52,246 nucleotides of DNA from Clostridia bacterium (GTDB lineage Bacteria > Bacillota > Clostridia > Christensenellales > UBA3700). Numbering within the stretch: position 1 is the stretch's first letter; each line of letters starts with the position of its first letter. The notes under the pieces are model-generated. The model was given only the letters and a program-made list of their open reading frames with translations, was not told where the DNA came from and did not search any database. The DNA lies in the NCBI GenBank assembly GCA_029068165.1, contig JAIEDA010000001.1:1-52246 (forward strand), read 5' to 3'. Both the position numbers and the translations under genes were made by a program. Positions 44,843-52,246 of this stretch are shown here, piece after piece.

Positions 44843-44998
44843 TTAGTCTCCGCATTTGGTGAAAGAAGTGTTGTTGCAATTAGGACACGGCGGCATTTTA
44901 TCGCTTCCGTCGAGTCTTAGGTCAAAGCCGCAGTTGGTGCAGCTATAGCAACCCTTGCCCGGCTTCTCGCCGGTGTTGATCTTTGCTTTCTTGGACAT
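44843..44998 (-). CDS. 51-aa zinc-ribbon protein
   Basis: A small gene whose ATG (44998) follows AAAGGAGGTG. The product begins MSKKAKINTGEKPGKGCYSC and has two Cys pairs: CYSCTNC (17, 20, 23) and CPNC (38, 41). These give a rubredoxin/zinc-ribbon knuckle fold. An extra Cys lies at 49. Homologous short zinc-ribbon proteins are common in Clostridia; function unknown. Its start is divergent from the membrane-protein gene at 45127. Confidence 0.85.
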   Translation of the reverse strand: MSKKAKINTGEKPGKGCYSCTNCGFDLRLDGSDKMPPCPNCNNTSFTKCGD

Positions 44999-45126
44999 TT
45001 TCACACCTCCTTTGTTTGTTCGCTTTTAGATTATTTTCATTTTCGTAAGTTTATATACTTGTCTTTAAAAGCAATACTTAGATTAAAAGTATGGACAAAA
45101 AGAAATTTTGTGTTATAATATAAGTT

Positions 45127-46242
45127 ATGGAAACGCAACCCAACAACAATCCTCAAAGCGGAAGAAGCGACGTTAAGGATAACAAGCGTAAAGGTTACAA
45201 CCAAAAAATCTCCGCAAAACTTTATAAGCGTTTTTCGCTGTTGACGTTCTTCGTGTATTATTTGAACTGTATGGTGAGAATAATTACGCGTTGCGTTTCG
45301 TACTATGACAAAAAGGGGATTAAAGGGTTTTCGAGTTGGTGGGCGTTCGCGTCGGATTTCTCCAACTGGCGGGAAATACTAAAAGAGGTTTTCGATTGGT
45401 ATACGATTACGCTCGTAACTTTCCTTTTGCTGTATACGGTAGTCTTTTTGTTTACGTTTATAAGGTTTTCGCCTCAGCATAAAAAGACGTTTAAGTATTT
45501 CAAAAAAGGCTTCCTGATGGCGAGAAGGCTTATTAAAATCATAAACCTTGGACTGTCTATCACCGTCTTGATCAATTCCGCTCGTTTGCTTACCTTTGCG
45601 GATAAGTTCCTCTTCGTAGTGTCTTTGTGTACGTTGATATTTACGTTCATTCAAATTTGCACTTCGGTCACGTCTTGGATTATCAGCAGGAAGTTGAGCA
45701 AGAAGCATACGAGTTTTAGGGCGTATATGGGCAAGGTCGGCAACGTGGTCAGCAACTACGTGACGAGTTCCGGCGTGCGACCTGAGGGCAGCGAAAAGAT
45801 TACTATAGGCGATAAGATGGGGTCTATGCGCAATAGATTTTTCCGTACGGTCGAAGCTTTGACGTATACTTACGACGAAGCGAGAGAGAACGATAGACGA
45901 TACTCGGGCGAAAGCCTTGGGATAGACTCGAGAAATACCGATAGATTTGAAAACGACTACGTAGAACCTGTGACTCTAGACAACGTCGAAGAAGTCGACG
46001 GCGCTATCGACAGCGCTAAACCTAAGCTCAAACTTTCGGAAAAACTCAAAAACGCAAAGATTAAAAAAGCTGAGGACAAAGAGGCTCATTTAAGAGAAAA
46101 GACGTTGAAAAAGAATGCGAGAATCAACGCCAAAGAAAAGAGCGCCGCTAAAGAAAAGAATAGCGCTAAAGAAAAGAATAGCGCTAAAGAAAAGAAAGCC
46201 AAGAGCGGAGAAAAGTCGGATAGCAAAATAAAAAAGGATTGA
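45127..46242 (+). CDS. Multi-pass membrane protein with lysine-rich repetitive tail
   Basis: A 371-aa protein. The first half has four probable membrane helices (FSLLTFFVYYLNCMVRIITR, TLVTFLLLYTVVFLFTFI, INLGLSITVLINSARLL and FLFVVSLCTLIFTFIQI). The second half is cytoplasmic-looking and charged. A tail of about 50 residues is built on KEKNSA units encoded by an 18-bp tandem DNA repeat near 46147-46182. A promoter-like TGGACA-N16-TATAAT is at 45092-45119. It ends 7 bp before the metalloregulator gene, so they may share a transcript. No family recognised. Confidence 0.75.
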   Translation: METQPNNNPQSGRSDVKDNKRKGYNQKISAKLYKRFSLLTFFVYYLNCMVRIITRCVSYYDKKGIKGFSSWWAFASDFSNWREILKEVFDWYTITLVTFLLLYTVVFLFTFIRFSPQHKKTFKYFKKGFLMARRLIKIINLGLSITVLINSARLLTFADKFLFVVSLCTLIFTFIQICTSVTSWIISRKLSKKHTSFRAYMGKVGNVVSNYVTSSGVRPEGSEKITIGDKMGSMRNRFFRTVEALTYTYDEARENDRRYSGESLGIDSRNTDRFENDYVEPVTLDNVEEVDGAIDSAKPKLKLSEKLKNAKIKKAEDKEAHLREKTLKKNARINAKEKSAAKEKNSAKEKNSAKEKKAKSGEKSDSKIKKD

Positions 46243-46249
46243 AAGGCTT

Positions 46250-46636
46250 ATGAACCAATTACACAAGAGCGGAGAAGATTACCTCGAAGCCGTGCTTTTT
46301 ATTGAGCAGCAAAAGGGGCGAGTAAGGTCTATAGATATTGCGAGATACCTGTCCGTGTCCAAGCCTAGCGTAAACAGGGCGTTGACGAACTTGCAGGAAA
46401 TGGGTTATATCAATAAACCTACTTACGGTGAGGTAACGATTACCGAAGCGGGTAGAAAAAGGGCAAGAACGGTCGCGCAAAAACATTTGGCGTTGACGCA
46501 ATTTCTTACGAAAGTGCTTGGGGTAAGCTTGAGCGTTGCCGAAAAGGACGCTTGTAAAATAGAACACGACATCAGCGACGAAACTACACAAAAACTCATA
46601 GAATATCTAAAAAAGCAAGAGGTTGAAAATGCTTAA
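46250..46636 (+). CDS. DtxR/MntR-family metal-dependent transcriptional regulator
   Basis: A 128-aa Fe/Mn-dependent repressor. It opens with KSGEDYLEAVLFIEQQKGRV (Asp10, Glu13 matching the MntR metal site), then a winged-helix with DIARYLSVSKPSVNRALTNL. The second half contains QKHLALTQFL and EKDACKIEHDIS, supplying the remaining His and Glu ligands. It is shorter than DtxR and lacks the SH3 domain, as in MntR. The target genes are not obvious here. Confidence 0.88.
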   Translation: MNQLHKSGEDYLEAVLFIEQQKGRVRSIDIARYLSVSKPSVNRALTNLQEMGYINKPTYGEVTITEAGRKRARTVAQKHLALTQFLTKVLGVSLSVAEKDACKIEHDISDETTQKLIEYLKKQEVENA

Positions 46637-46928
46637 GACTTTATTATGCGAACAGGATAGATATATCCAAGTAAATATCGGAGATTTGAAATTTTATTTG
46701 ATTGCGGGAATACTCGTCGTTGCGCTTATAGTTATACTTTCGGTGTTCAGCAAGTCAAAAAAGTTCAAAGCGCGTAAGAGAAAAAAGAGTATGGAAAACA
46801 AGGAAGTATACGTTACGCCCAACATTATCAAAGTGGGTGTATCGGACATAAATAAAGAGATACTCAAGGACAAGGAAGTTCAAAGAGAAATTCAAAACTT
46901 TGAAAATCAATCGCCTAAAAACGATTGA
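46629..46928 (+). CDS. Small membrane protein of unknown function
   Basis: A 99-aa protein with one membrane helix (FYLIAGILVVALIVILSVF, about 22-40) and a basic then acidic cytoplasmic tail (VYVTPNIIKVGVSDINKEIL). The ATG at 46629 is 6 bp after AGAGG and overlaps the regulator gene by 8 bp, so the two are translated together. No family recognised. Confidence 0.65.
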   Translation: MLKTLLCEQDRYIQVNIGDLKFYLIAGILVVALIVILSVFSKSKKFKARKRKKSMENKEVYVTPNIIKVGVSDINKEILKDKEVQREIQNFENQSPKND

Positions 46929-46953
46929 CAGCGAAAATTATTTTCTTTATACT
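46925..46953 (+). promoter_or_regulatory. Promoter of the EIIC-like permease gene
   Basis: TTGACA-N17-TATACT, 29 bp before the ATG at 46983, which follows GGGAGG. It overlaps the stop of the preceding gene. Confidence 0.8.
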
Positions 46954-46982
46954 GTTTACAACATACGTTTGGGAGGTATGAT

Positions 46983-48230
46983 ATGGACGAGAAAGTCGTA
47001 TCGTCTGCCGAAGAAAAGCGCAGTCCTGCCCAAGTGGAAGAAGTAGAAAACATCCCACAAAACCAAAACTCTAAAAAACAAAAGTTTTGGTCACTCACAA
47101 AAAAACTTTCTAAGAGATGGTTCATCGACGCCTTTACGGGAATGGCGCAGGGACTGTTCGTTACGCTCATTGCCGGCACTATTTTCACTACGCTAGGTCA
47201 ATACGTATTCACTGAAAACAACGCGATTGGAAGACTTCTCGTTTTGGCGGGAAGAGTTGCTTCGCTCCTTATGGGCGCGGGTATCGGCGCGGGTATAGCT
47301 TACCGCTTGAAGATGCCGCCTCTCGTCGTGCTTTCGGCAATAGTCGCAGGTTTTGTCGGCGCGTGGGCGGACGTCTTTATCACAGCGGGAGGCGAAGCGG
47401 GCGTCGCTTTAAATCTTGTCAGGGGACTGGTGTCCGACGCGGCGGTAACTAAACCCGGCAATCCTATAGGCGCTTACGTCACAGCGCTTTTGGCGTGCGA
47501 AATCAGCGGACTGACGGCAGGTAAAACCAAGCTGGATATCATCGTTATTCCGATCGTTTCTATATGCGTTATGATAATCGGAGCATATATATCCTATCCG
47601 TTTATATGGCTTATAAGTATGCTTGGCAAAGGCATCGCTTACGCTACGGCTTTCACGCCGTTTATTATGGGTATAGTCGTTGCGGTCATTATGGGAGTAT
47701 TGCTCACGCTTCCCACGTCCAGCGCGGCGATATGGGTGGCGATAGCCGCTCCTATTATCGCTTCGGGAGATTCCGCTCAAATCAACGCTATGTATATCGC
47801 CGGCGGCGCGGCTACCGTAGGATGCGCCTGTCAAATGGTAGGCTTTGCGGTGATGAGTTTTAAAGAAAACGGTTGGGGCGGTTTAATATCGCAAGGCATA
47901 GGCACTTCAATGCTTCAAATACCCAACGTAATGAAAAACCCGCGAATACTCTTGCCGCCGATTTTTGCAAGCATAATTTGCGGACCGCTGTCAACTTGCG
48001 CGTTCAAACTTTTGTGCGGAGCTTCAGGCGGAGGTATGGGAACTTGCGGCTTCGTGGGTATAATTGATATAGTCACCACGACTAAAGCCAACGGCGGAAA
48101 TATAGCTTTGATGATATTCGGCGTTATACTTTTAATGGTCATACTGCCTGCGCTGCTGAGTTGGCTGTTTTGTTTACTTCTTAGAAAAGTAAACTGGATT
48201 AAGCCGGGGGATTTGAAACTTCCCGATTAA
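46983..48230 (+). CDS. PTS_EIIC_2-like sugar permease, stand-alone
   Basis: A 415-aa membrane protein of the PTS_EIIC_2-type family (PF13303-like). About 45 charged cytoplasmic residues precede about ten hydrophobic segments, several Gly/Ala-rich (SLLMGAGIGAGIAYRL, AAIWVAIAAPIIASG). Central KPGNPIGAYVTALLACEISG and the second-half LSTCAFKLLCGASGGGMGTC are family-like motifs. There is no EIIA or EIIB domain and none encoded nearby, so transport without phosphorylation or a partner elsewhere is possible. The substrate is unknown. Confidence 0.8.
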   Translation: MDEKVVSSAEEKRSPAQVEEVENIPQNQNSKKQKFWSLTKKLSKRWFIDAFTGMAQGLFVTLIAGTIFTTLGQYVFTENNAIGRLLVLAGRVASLLMGAGIGAGIAYRLKMPPLVVLSAIVAGFVGAWADVFITAGGEAGVALNLVRGLVSDAAVTKPGNPIGAYVTALLACEISGLTAGKTKLDIIVIPIVSICVMIIGAYISYPFIWLISMLGKGIAYATAFTPFIMGIVVAVIMGVLLTLPTSSAAIWVAIAAPIIASGDSAQINAMYIAGGAATVGCACQMVGFAVMSFKENGWGGLISQGIGTSMLQIPNVMKNPRILLPPIFASIICGPLSTCAFKLLCGASGGGMGTCGFVGIIDIVTTTKANGGNIALMIFGVILLMVILPALLSWLFCLLLRKVNWIKPGDLKLPD

Positions 48231-48326
48231 AAATACAATATTATATGATATATAATAATATATAAGTAATTAATAAATGTAGCTAGACGATATTCAAATA
48301 TCGGAAAATTTAGTTGAAAATATAAC

Positions 48327-48356
48327 AAAAAGACGCTCTCAACGGGTGTCTTTTTT
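48327..48356 (+). terminator. Terminator after the permease gene
   Basis: AAAAAGAC / GTCTTTTT, an 8-bp perfect stem plus T-run, 97 bp after the permease stop. Confidence 0.8.
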
Positions 48357-48402
48357 GGCTCTTTGGTGTATAATTGTCTTGAATAATAAGCGGAGGATAG
48401 TT

Positions 48403-50187
48403 ATGAAAATAGCAAATCGCAATGAAATACCCGATAAATACAAATGGAAACTCGAGGATATGATTTCGTCCGACGAAGAATGGGAAAAGCTGTTCGTCGA
48501 AACGCAAAAACTCGGCGAAGAGATAGGTAAGTACGATGGAAAGCTCGATAGGGCGGAGAGCATACTCGAATGTCTTAAATTTGACGATAGCCTAAACGAA
48601 AAGCTGGAAAGACTTTACGTCTACGCGAAGATGCGCAAAGACGAGGACTGTTCAAGAGAAAAGTATCTCGCTATGGTGGAAAGGGTAAACAATTTGCTCG
48701 TGGAACTATCGCAAAAGTCCGCGTATATTTCCCCGCAACTTTCCGCCAACAGTAAGGAGTTTTTGCTTGAACTTGCAAGTCGAAAGGAATTCTCCGACTA
48801 CTCGTATACGCTTTCGCTGACTGCTAAAAACAAGGAGCATACGCTCTCTACCGAAGAGGAAGTTTTGCTTGCCAAAGCGGGAATGTTTAGCGGTATTTTC
48901 CAAGAAGCTTTCGGAATGTTCGACAACTTGGACGTGTCGTTCAAACCGTTCAAAGACGGCGAGGGAAATAGAGTGGAGATGTCGCACGGTATTTACGGAC
49001 TTATGCTCCAGTCGCAAAACAGGCGCGATAGGAAAAAGGCGTTTGAGAGTATGTTTGGCGCGTACAGAGATATGATAAACACAATCGCGTCCATCTATAC
49101 GGGCAACGTCAAGAAGAATGTTTTTTATTCGCAGGCAAGGAAATATAATAGCTGTCTTGAGCGAGCTACCAGCGGCGAGGACGTGCCGGTAAGCGTTTAC
49201 GAAAGACTGGTCAAGTGCATAGACGGCTCTCTTGAGGGACTTCACAAATATTTGAGATATAGAAAAAAACAGCTCGGCTGCAAGGAGCTTCATATGTACG
49301 ATTTGCACGTGCCCATCGTGCAAAACTGCGGCGATGGCGTAGAGTATGAAGAGGCTTGCAAGATAGTCAAAAATGCGCTCGCTCCAATGGGAGAAGAGTA
49401 CGCGGAATTGCTGGATGAAGCATTTACGAAAGGTTGGATAGACGTACGGGAAAACAAGGGCAAGAGAAGCGGAGCGTACAGTTGGGGATGCTACGGCGTA
49501 CATCCGTACGTGCTGCTCAATTATCAAAAGACCACGCACGATATTTTCACGATCGCGCACGAACTTGGACACGCTATGCACAGTTATTATTCCAACGCTA
49601 TGCAGCCTTACGCTAAAGCCGAGTATAAGATTTTCGTAGCTGAAGTCGCGTCGACGGTCAATGAAGTTTTGCTTTTAAGATATATGCTTTCTACCGCTAA
49701 AAAAGAGGAGAAGAAATATCTTCTTTCCTACCTTTTGGATATGTTCCGCACGACGGTGTTTAGACAAACGCAGTTTGCCGAGTTTGAGTATACCGCGCAT
49801 AAATACGCCGAAGAGGGAAAGCCGCTCAACGCTCAAACGCTTTGCGATATTTATTACGGACTTAATGAGAAATACTACAAGACCGACGGCGTAGTCAACG
49901 ACGAACTTATCAAATACGAGTGGGCGAGAATACCGCACTTCTACAACGCGTTCTACGTCTATAAGTACGCGACAGGACTTATCAGCGCGTTGTGCATTGC
50001 CGACAATATTCTCAAAAACGGCGAAACGGCGGTACGCGATTACAAGAAATTTCTCAAGGCGGGAGGCAGTATGCCGCCGGTGGAAATTCTCAAATTAGCG
50101 GGAGTAGATTTGACTTGCGAGCAGCCTTACGCTCAAGCGATGAAAATATTTGAAGATACGCTTGCCGAGCTTATAGAGATAGGTTGA
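48403..50187 (+). CDS. pepF: Oligoendopeptidase F
   Basis: A 594-aa zinc peptidase of family M3 degrading oligopeptides in the cytoplasm. It begins KIANRNEIPDKYKWKLEDMI and has the active-site HELGH (His386-His390) in TIAHELGHAMHSYY. The start at 48403 is 6 bp after GGAGG; the frame extended to 48346 has no such site. Length matches PepF. A promoter for dnaB follows. Confidence 0.97.
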   Translation: MKIANRNEIPDKYKWKLEDMISSDEEWEKLFVETQKLGEEIGKYDGKLDRAESILECLKFDDSLNEKLERLYVYAKMRKDEDCSREKYLAMVERVNNLLVELSQKSAYISPQLSANSKEFLLELASRKEFSDYSYTLSLTAKNKEHTLSTEEEVLLAKAGMFSGIFQEAFGMFDNLDVSFKPFKDGEGNRVEMSHGIYGLMLQSQNRRDRKKAFESMFGAYRDMINTIASIYTGNVKKNVFYSQARKYNSCLERATSGEDVPVSVYERLVKCIDGSLEGLHKYLRYRKKQLGCKELHMYDLHVPIVQNCGDGVEYEEACKIVKNALAPMGEEYAELLDEAFTKGWIDVRENKGKRSGAYSWGCYGVHPYVLLNYQKTTHDIFTIAHELGHAMHSYYSNAMQPYAKAEYKIFVAEVASTVNEVLLLRYMLSTAKKEEKKYLLSYLLDMFRTTVFRQTQFAEFEYTAHKYAEEGKPLNAQTLCDIYYGLNEKYYKTDGVVNDELIKYEWARIPHFYNAFYVYKYATGLISALCIADNILKNGETAVRDYKKFLKAGGSMPPVEILKLAGVDLTCEQPYAQAMKIFEDTLAELIEIG

Positions 50188-50208
50188 AAGGTCTTTGACG
50201 GAAAAGCC

Positions 50209-50237
50209 TTGACTAAATAACCGTTTTATATTAGAAT
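50209..50237 (+). promoter_or_regulatory. Promoter of dnaB
   Basis: TTGACT-N17-TAGAAT, 26 bp before the dnaB ATG. Confidence 0.6.
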
Positions 50238-50263
50238 TGAATTAACTCACGCGGGAGAATATT

Positions 50264-51757
50264 ATGGCTCAGGAAAAGAAAGAAAAAGCGCAAATGAGAA
50301 ACGTACCTTGTTCGTTAGAGGCGGAACAAGCGGTATTAGGCGCAATTATCAGCGATAACGAAGTCGCCGTCCGCATAGTTTGCGATTTGGACGAGAGCGA
50401 CTTTTACGCAAATATCTATAAGACGGTTTTTAATCAAATAAAACTTTTGACCAACCAAAATAAACCCGTCGATTTGGTTATGCTTGCGAGTTCGTTGGAT
50501 AGAGAGGGCAAATTGCAGGCTATCGGCGGCGTTACCACTCTCGACGAATTGATCGACAGTATTCCGTCTACCGCAAACGTAGATTATTACGTAAATATTC
50601 TAAAGATGAATTCTCTTCGCAGGAAGATTATTCAAGAATGTACGAATATAGTAGATACGTCGTATAAGGAAGAGGACGCCGAAAAGGTGCTTGCTGTCGC
50701 TGAGTCGTTGATATACAACATATCCGAGCAAAAGGACAAGTCGTCGCTTATGCATATCTCCAACACCACAGTTGAAGTTATGGAGCGTATAGAGAAAGCT
50801 TACAGCGACAACGGAAGTCAAGGCGGTCTTAAAGTGGGATTTAAAAATCTTGACGAGGCTACCAACGGCTTTATGCCAGGACAAATGATAGTTCTTGCCG
50901 CGCGTCCGGGTTGCGGTAAAACTTCGTTCGTAATGAATATGGTCGCAAATATTGCTTCAAGGAAAGATTCCGAGGAAGTCGTTGCGGTATTCAACCTTGA
51001 AATGTCGGCGATAGAACTCGTTCTTAGAATGATGTCCAATATTGCAGGCATAGATTCTAGAGATTTGCAAAAAGGCTTAGAGAACAAAGACGGACTGGAT
51101 AAGATTTGGCTCGCGCAGGAAGTGCTTAAGAACAGCAACGTATACATAGACGATTCGGCAATGATAACGACCGAACAAATAATGTCCAAGTGCAGAAGAC
51201 TCAAGGCTCAAAAGGGCAGGCTTGATTTGGTAGTAATCGACTACTTGCAGCTTATCTCGCCAAGCGACAGCCGTAAGAGCAAGCTCGAACAGGTCAGCGA
51301 CATATCGCGTTTTATCAAGTTGTTGGCAAAGGAACTCAAAGTTCCGGTAATAATACTTTCGCAAATGTCGCGTAGCATTGAGCAAAGAGAGGACAAGACG
51401 CCTAAACTTTCCGATTTGAGAGAGTCGGGCGCGATAGAGCAGGACGCGGATATTGTTGCGTTCCTGACTGAGGGCGATTTCGAGGCAAGCGGCGGCAACG
51501 CGGCGATTTGTCTTATGATAGCGAAGCACAGGAACGGCTCGGTTTGCGACTTGTACTACGAATGGGACAAAAGCAAAATGCGATTCAAACCTACCATACC
51601 TACGAGATTTGGTATACAGGCGGCGCAAAGCAAAGCAAGCGCTCCCGACGATGGAGGCGATTTGCAAAGTATTGAGGATATCGGAGCGCCTGCGCCTGAC
51701 GATACTGACGCGTTGGATAATTTTGACTTTAGCGACGTGGCGGATTTAGTAGAGTAA
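50264..51757 (+). CDS. dnaB: Replicative DNA helicase DnaB (DnaC in Bacillus)
   Basis: A 497-aa hexameric helicase of the replication fork. An N-terminal domain (PCSLEAEQAVLGAIISDNEV) binds primase; the RecA-like domain has Walker A ARPGCGKTSF (about 213-221), AVFNLEMSA, the conserved VVIDYLQLISPS and LSDLRESGAIEQDADIV. An acidic tail of about 45 residues ends the protein. The terminator at 51796 follows. In Bacillus rplI usually precedes; here pepF does. Confidence 0.98.
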   Translation: MAQEKKEKAQMRNVPCSLEAEQAVLGAIISDNEVAVRIVCDLDESDFYANIYKTVFNQIKLLTNQNKPVDLVMLASSLDREGKLQAIGGVTTLDELIDSIPSTANVDYYVNILKMNSLRRKIIQECTNIVDTSYKEEDAEKVLAVAESLIYNISEQKDKSSLMHISNTTVEVMERIEKAYSDNGSQGGLKVGFKNLDEATNGFMPGQMIVLAARPGCGKTSFVMNMVANIASRKDSEEVVAVFNLEMSAIELVLRMMSNIAGIDSRDLQKGLENKDGLDKIWLAQEVLKNSNVYIDDSAMITTEQIMSKCRRLKAQKGRLDLVVIDYLQLISPSDSRKSKLEQVSDISRFIKLLAKELKVPVIILSQMSRSIEQREDKTPKLSDLRESGAIEQDADIVAFLTEGDFEASGGNAAICLMIAKHRNGSVCDLYYEWDKSKMRFKPTIPTRFGIQAAQSKASAPDDGGDLQSIEDIGAPAPDDTDALDNFDFSDVADLVE

Positions 51758-51795
51758 AATAACATTTAATAGGATAATAATATTTAAATCATAAG

Positions 51796-51825
51796 AGAGG
51801 AAAGCGTTTGCTTTCCTCTTATTAT
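51796..51825 (+). terminator. Terminator after dnaB
   Basis: AGAGGAAAGC / GCTTTCCTCT, a 10-bp perfect stem with a 4-nt loop, followed by TATTATTTTT. Confidence 0.88.
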
Positions 51826-52064
51826 TTTTCAGCGACGCGCAATAAAATTTAATTTGTATATTGAGTATTCATATTGATTGAAGCTGCTTCACGGCGAGCA
51901 AAAGTCAGTCTTTCGCGTGAGCGCAAACATCATAGACAACACAAAAGCGAATATTTAGCTTCGTTTGCAAATGCTTGGATATCCATAAGAAATAGTTATA
52001 AAACTAAAAACAATGTTAAATTTAGGGTAAAAAAATCGACAAATAGCAAAAAATTCCAAAAAAA

Positions 52065-52197
52065 GTGTACTTTTACTGACTGAGAATTTATGTCAAAATT
52101 GTGCATATTTTTGACATATTTCTACACGTATATTATACAAAATCCCCCTTGTCGAATACAAGAACATTTAGTCAGTAAAAGTACACATTTCCTGACT
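52065..52197. promoter_or_regulatory. Promoter flanked by a 17-bp inverted repeat
   Basis: GTGTACTTTTACTGACT (52065-52081) is perfectly repeated in inverse as AGTCAGTAAAAGTACAC (52170-52186), with another CTGACT half-site at 52192-52197. Between them is a strong plus-strand promoter, TTGACA-N17-TATACA (52111-52139). The arrangement suggests two operators or a looping site for a repressor. No credible gene is present from 51758 to the window end; the promoter would drive a gene beyond it. Confidence 0.6.
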
Positions 52198-52246
52198 AAG
52201 CCAAAAATAGACTAAATTCTATACTTATTAAAAAGAAAGAGTAGAG

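Noticed and set aside
46983..48230. Complete phosphotransferase system
   Set aside because: No EIIA or EIIB domain in the protein or in adjacent genes.
51874..52083. Plus-strand frame of 69 codons after dnaB
   Set aside because: No ribosome site or clear promoter; the composition follows the AT-rich non-coding DNA and its end runs into the inverted repeat.

Overview
The window looks like a chromosomal segment of a Bacillota bacterium, most likely an uncultivated Clostridia-type lineage. The gene order is the classic Gram-positive chain smc-ftsY-ylxM-ffh-rpsP-ylqC-rimM-trmD-rbgA-rnhB-yraN-rplS-yifB-dprA-topA-trmFO-hslV-hslU, and the window also has DUF1292, Rrf2-IscS-IscU, lepA-hemW and PepF. 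Ribosome binding sites are AGGAGG-like, promoters are TTGACA-N17-TATAAT-like, and TGA is used as a normal stop. I do not attempt a finer taxonomic placement. No tRNA, rRNA, CRISPR array, transposase or phage gene was seen.

Layout. 1-1557: 3' part of a membrane protein with a long Val-Glu-Lys/Pro-Val-Glu-Lys repeat. 1709-29198: housekeeping block for chromosome organisation (SMC), protein targeting (FtsY, YlxM, Ffh), ribosome and tRNA maturation (RpsP, KH protein, RimM, TrmD, RbgA, RplS), DNA processing (RnhB, YraN, YifB, DprA, TopA), tRNA modification (TrmFO, TcdA), proteolysis (HslVU), HisS and GlyA. Two accessory genes, an APH-fold kinase and a GH29 alpha-L-fucosidase, sit between ftsY and ylxM, and a lipobox/carbohydrate-binding/GT-C-like fusion sits between rplS and yifB. 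30099-32434: Fe-S cluster operon (Rrf2 regulator, IscS, IscU, a 45-aa protein) with a clear operator. It is flanked on both sides (29250-29980 and 32465-32975) by a mosaic of inverted and direct non-coding repeats.

33095-33433 (minus) holds an unidentified, highly structured RNA of about 340 nt with its own sigma-A-type promoter and an intrinsic terminator. 33695-40108 is a tightly coupled four-gene operon that I consider the most unusual part of the window: a GGQ release-factor homologue that has lost the stop-codon-recognition loop and appears to be translated from a leaderless mRNA, a UvrD/Rep-type SF1 helicase with extra N- and C-terminal regions, a coiled-coil protein, and a single-pass membrane protein with a large extracytoplasmic beta-repeat domain.

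40229-51757: a minus-strand pair (GDPD phosphodiesterase, LUD-domain protein), lepA-hemW, a small zinc-ribbon protein, a membrane protein followed by a DtxR/MntR-type regulator, a stand-alone PTS_EIIC-like permease, oligoendopeptidase F and the replicative helicase DnaB. 51826-52246: non-coding DNA with a strong promoter framed by a 17-bp inverted repeat; the gene it would drive lies outside the window.
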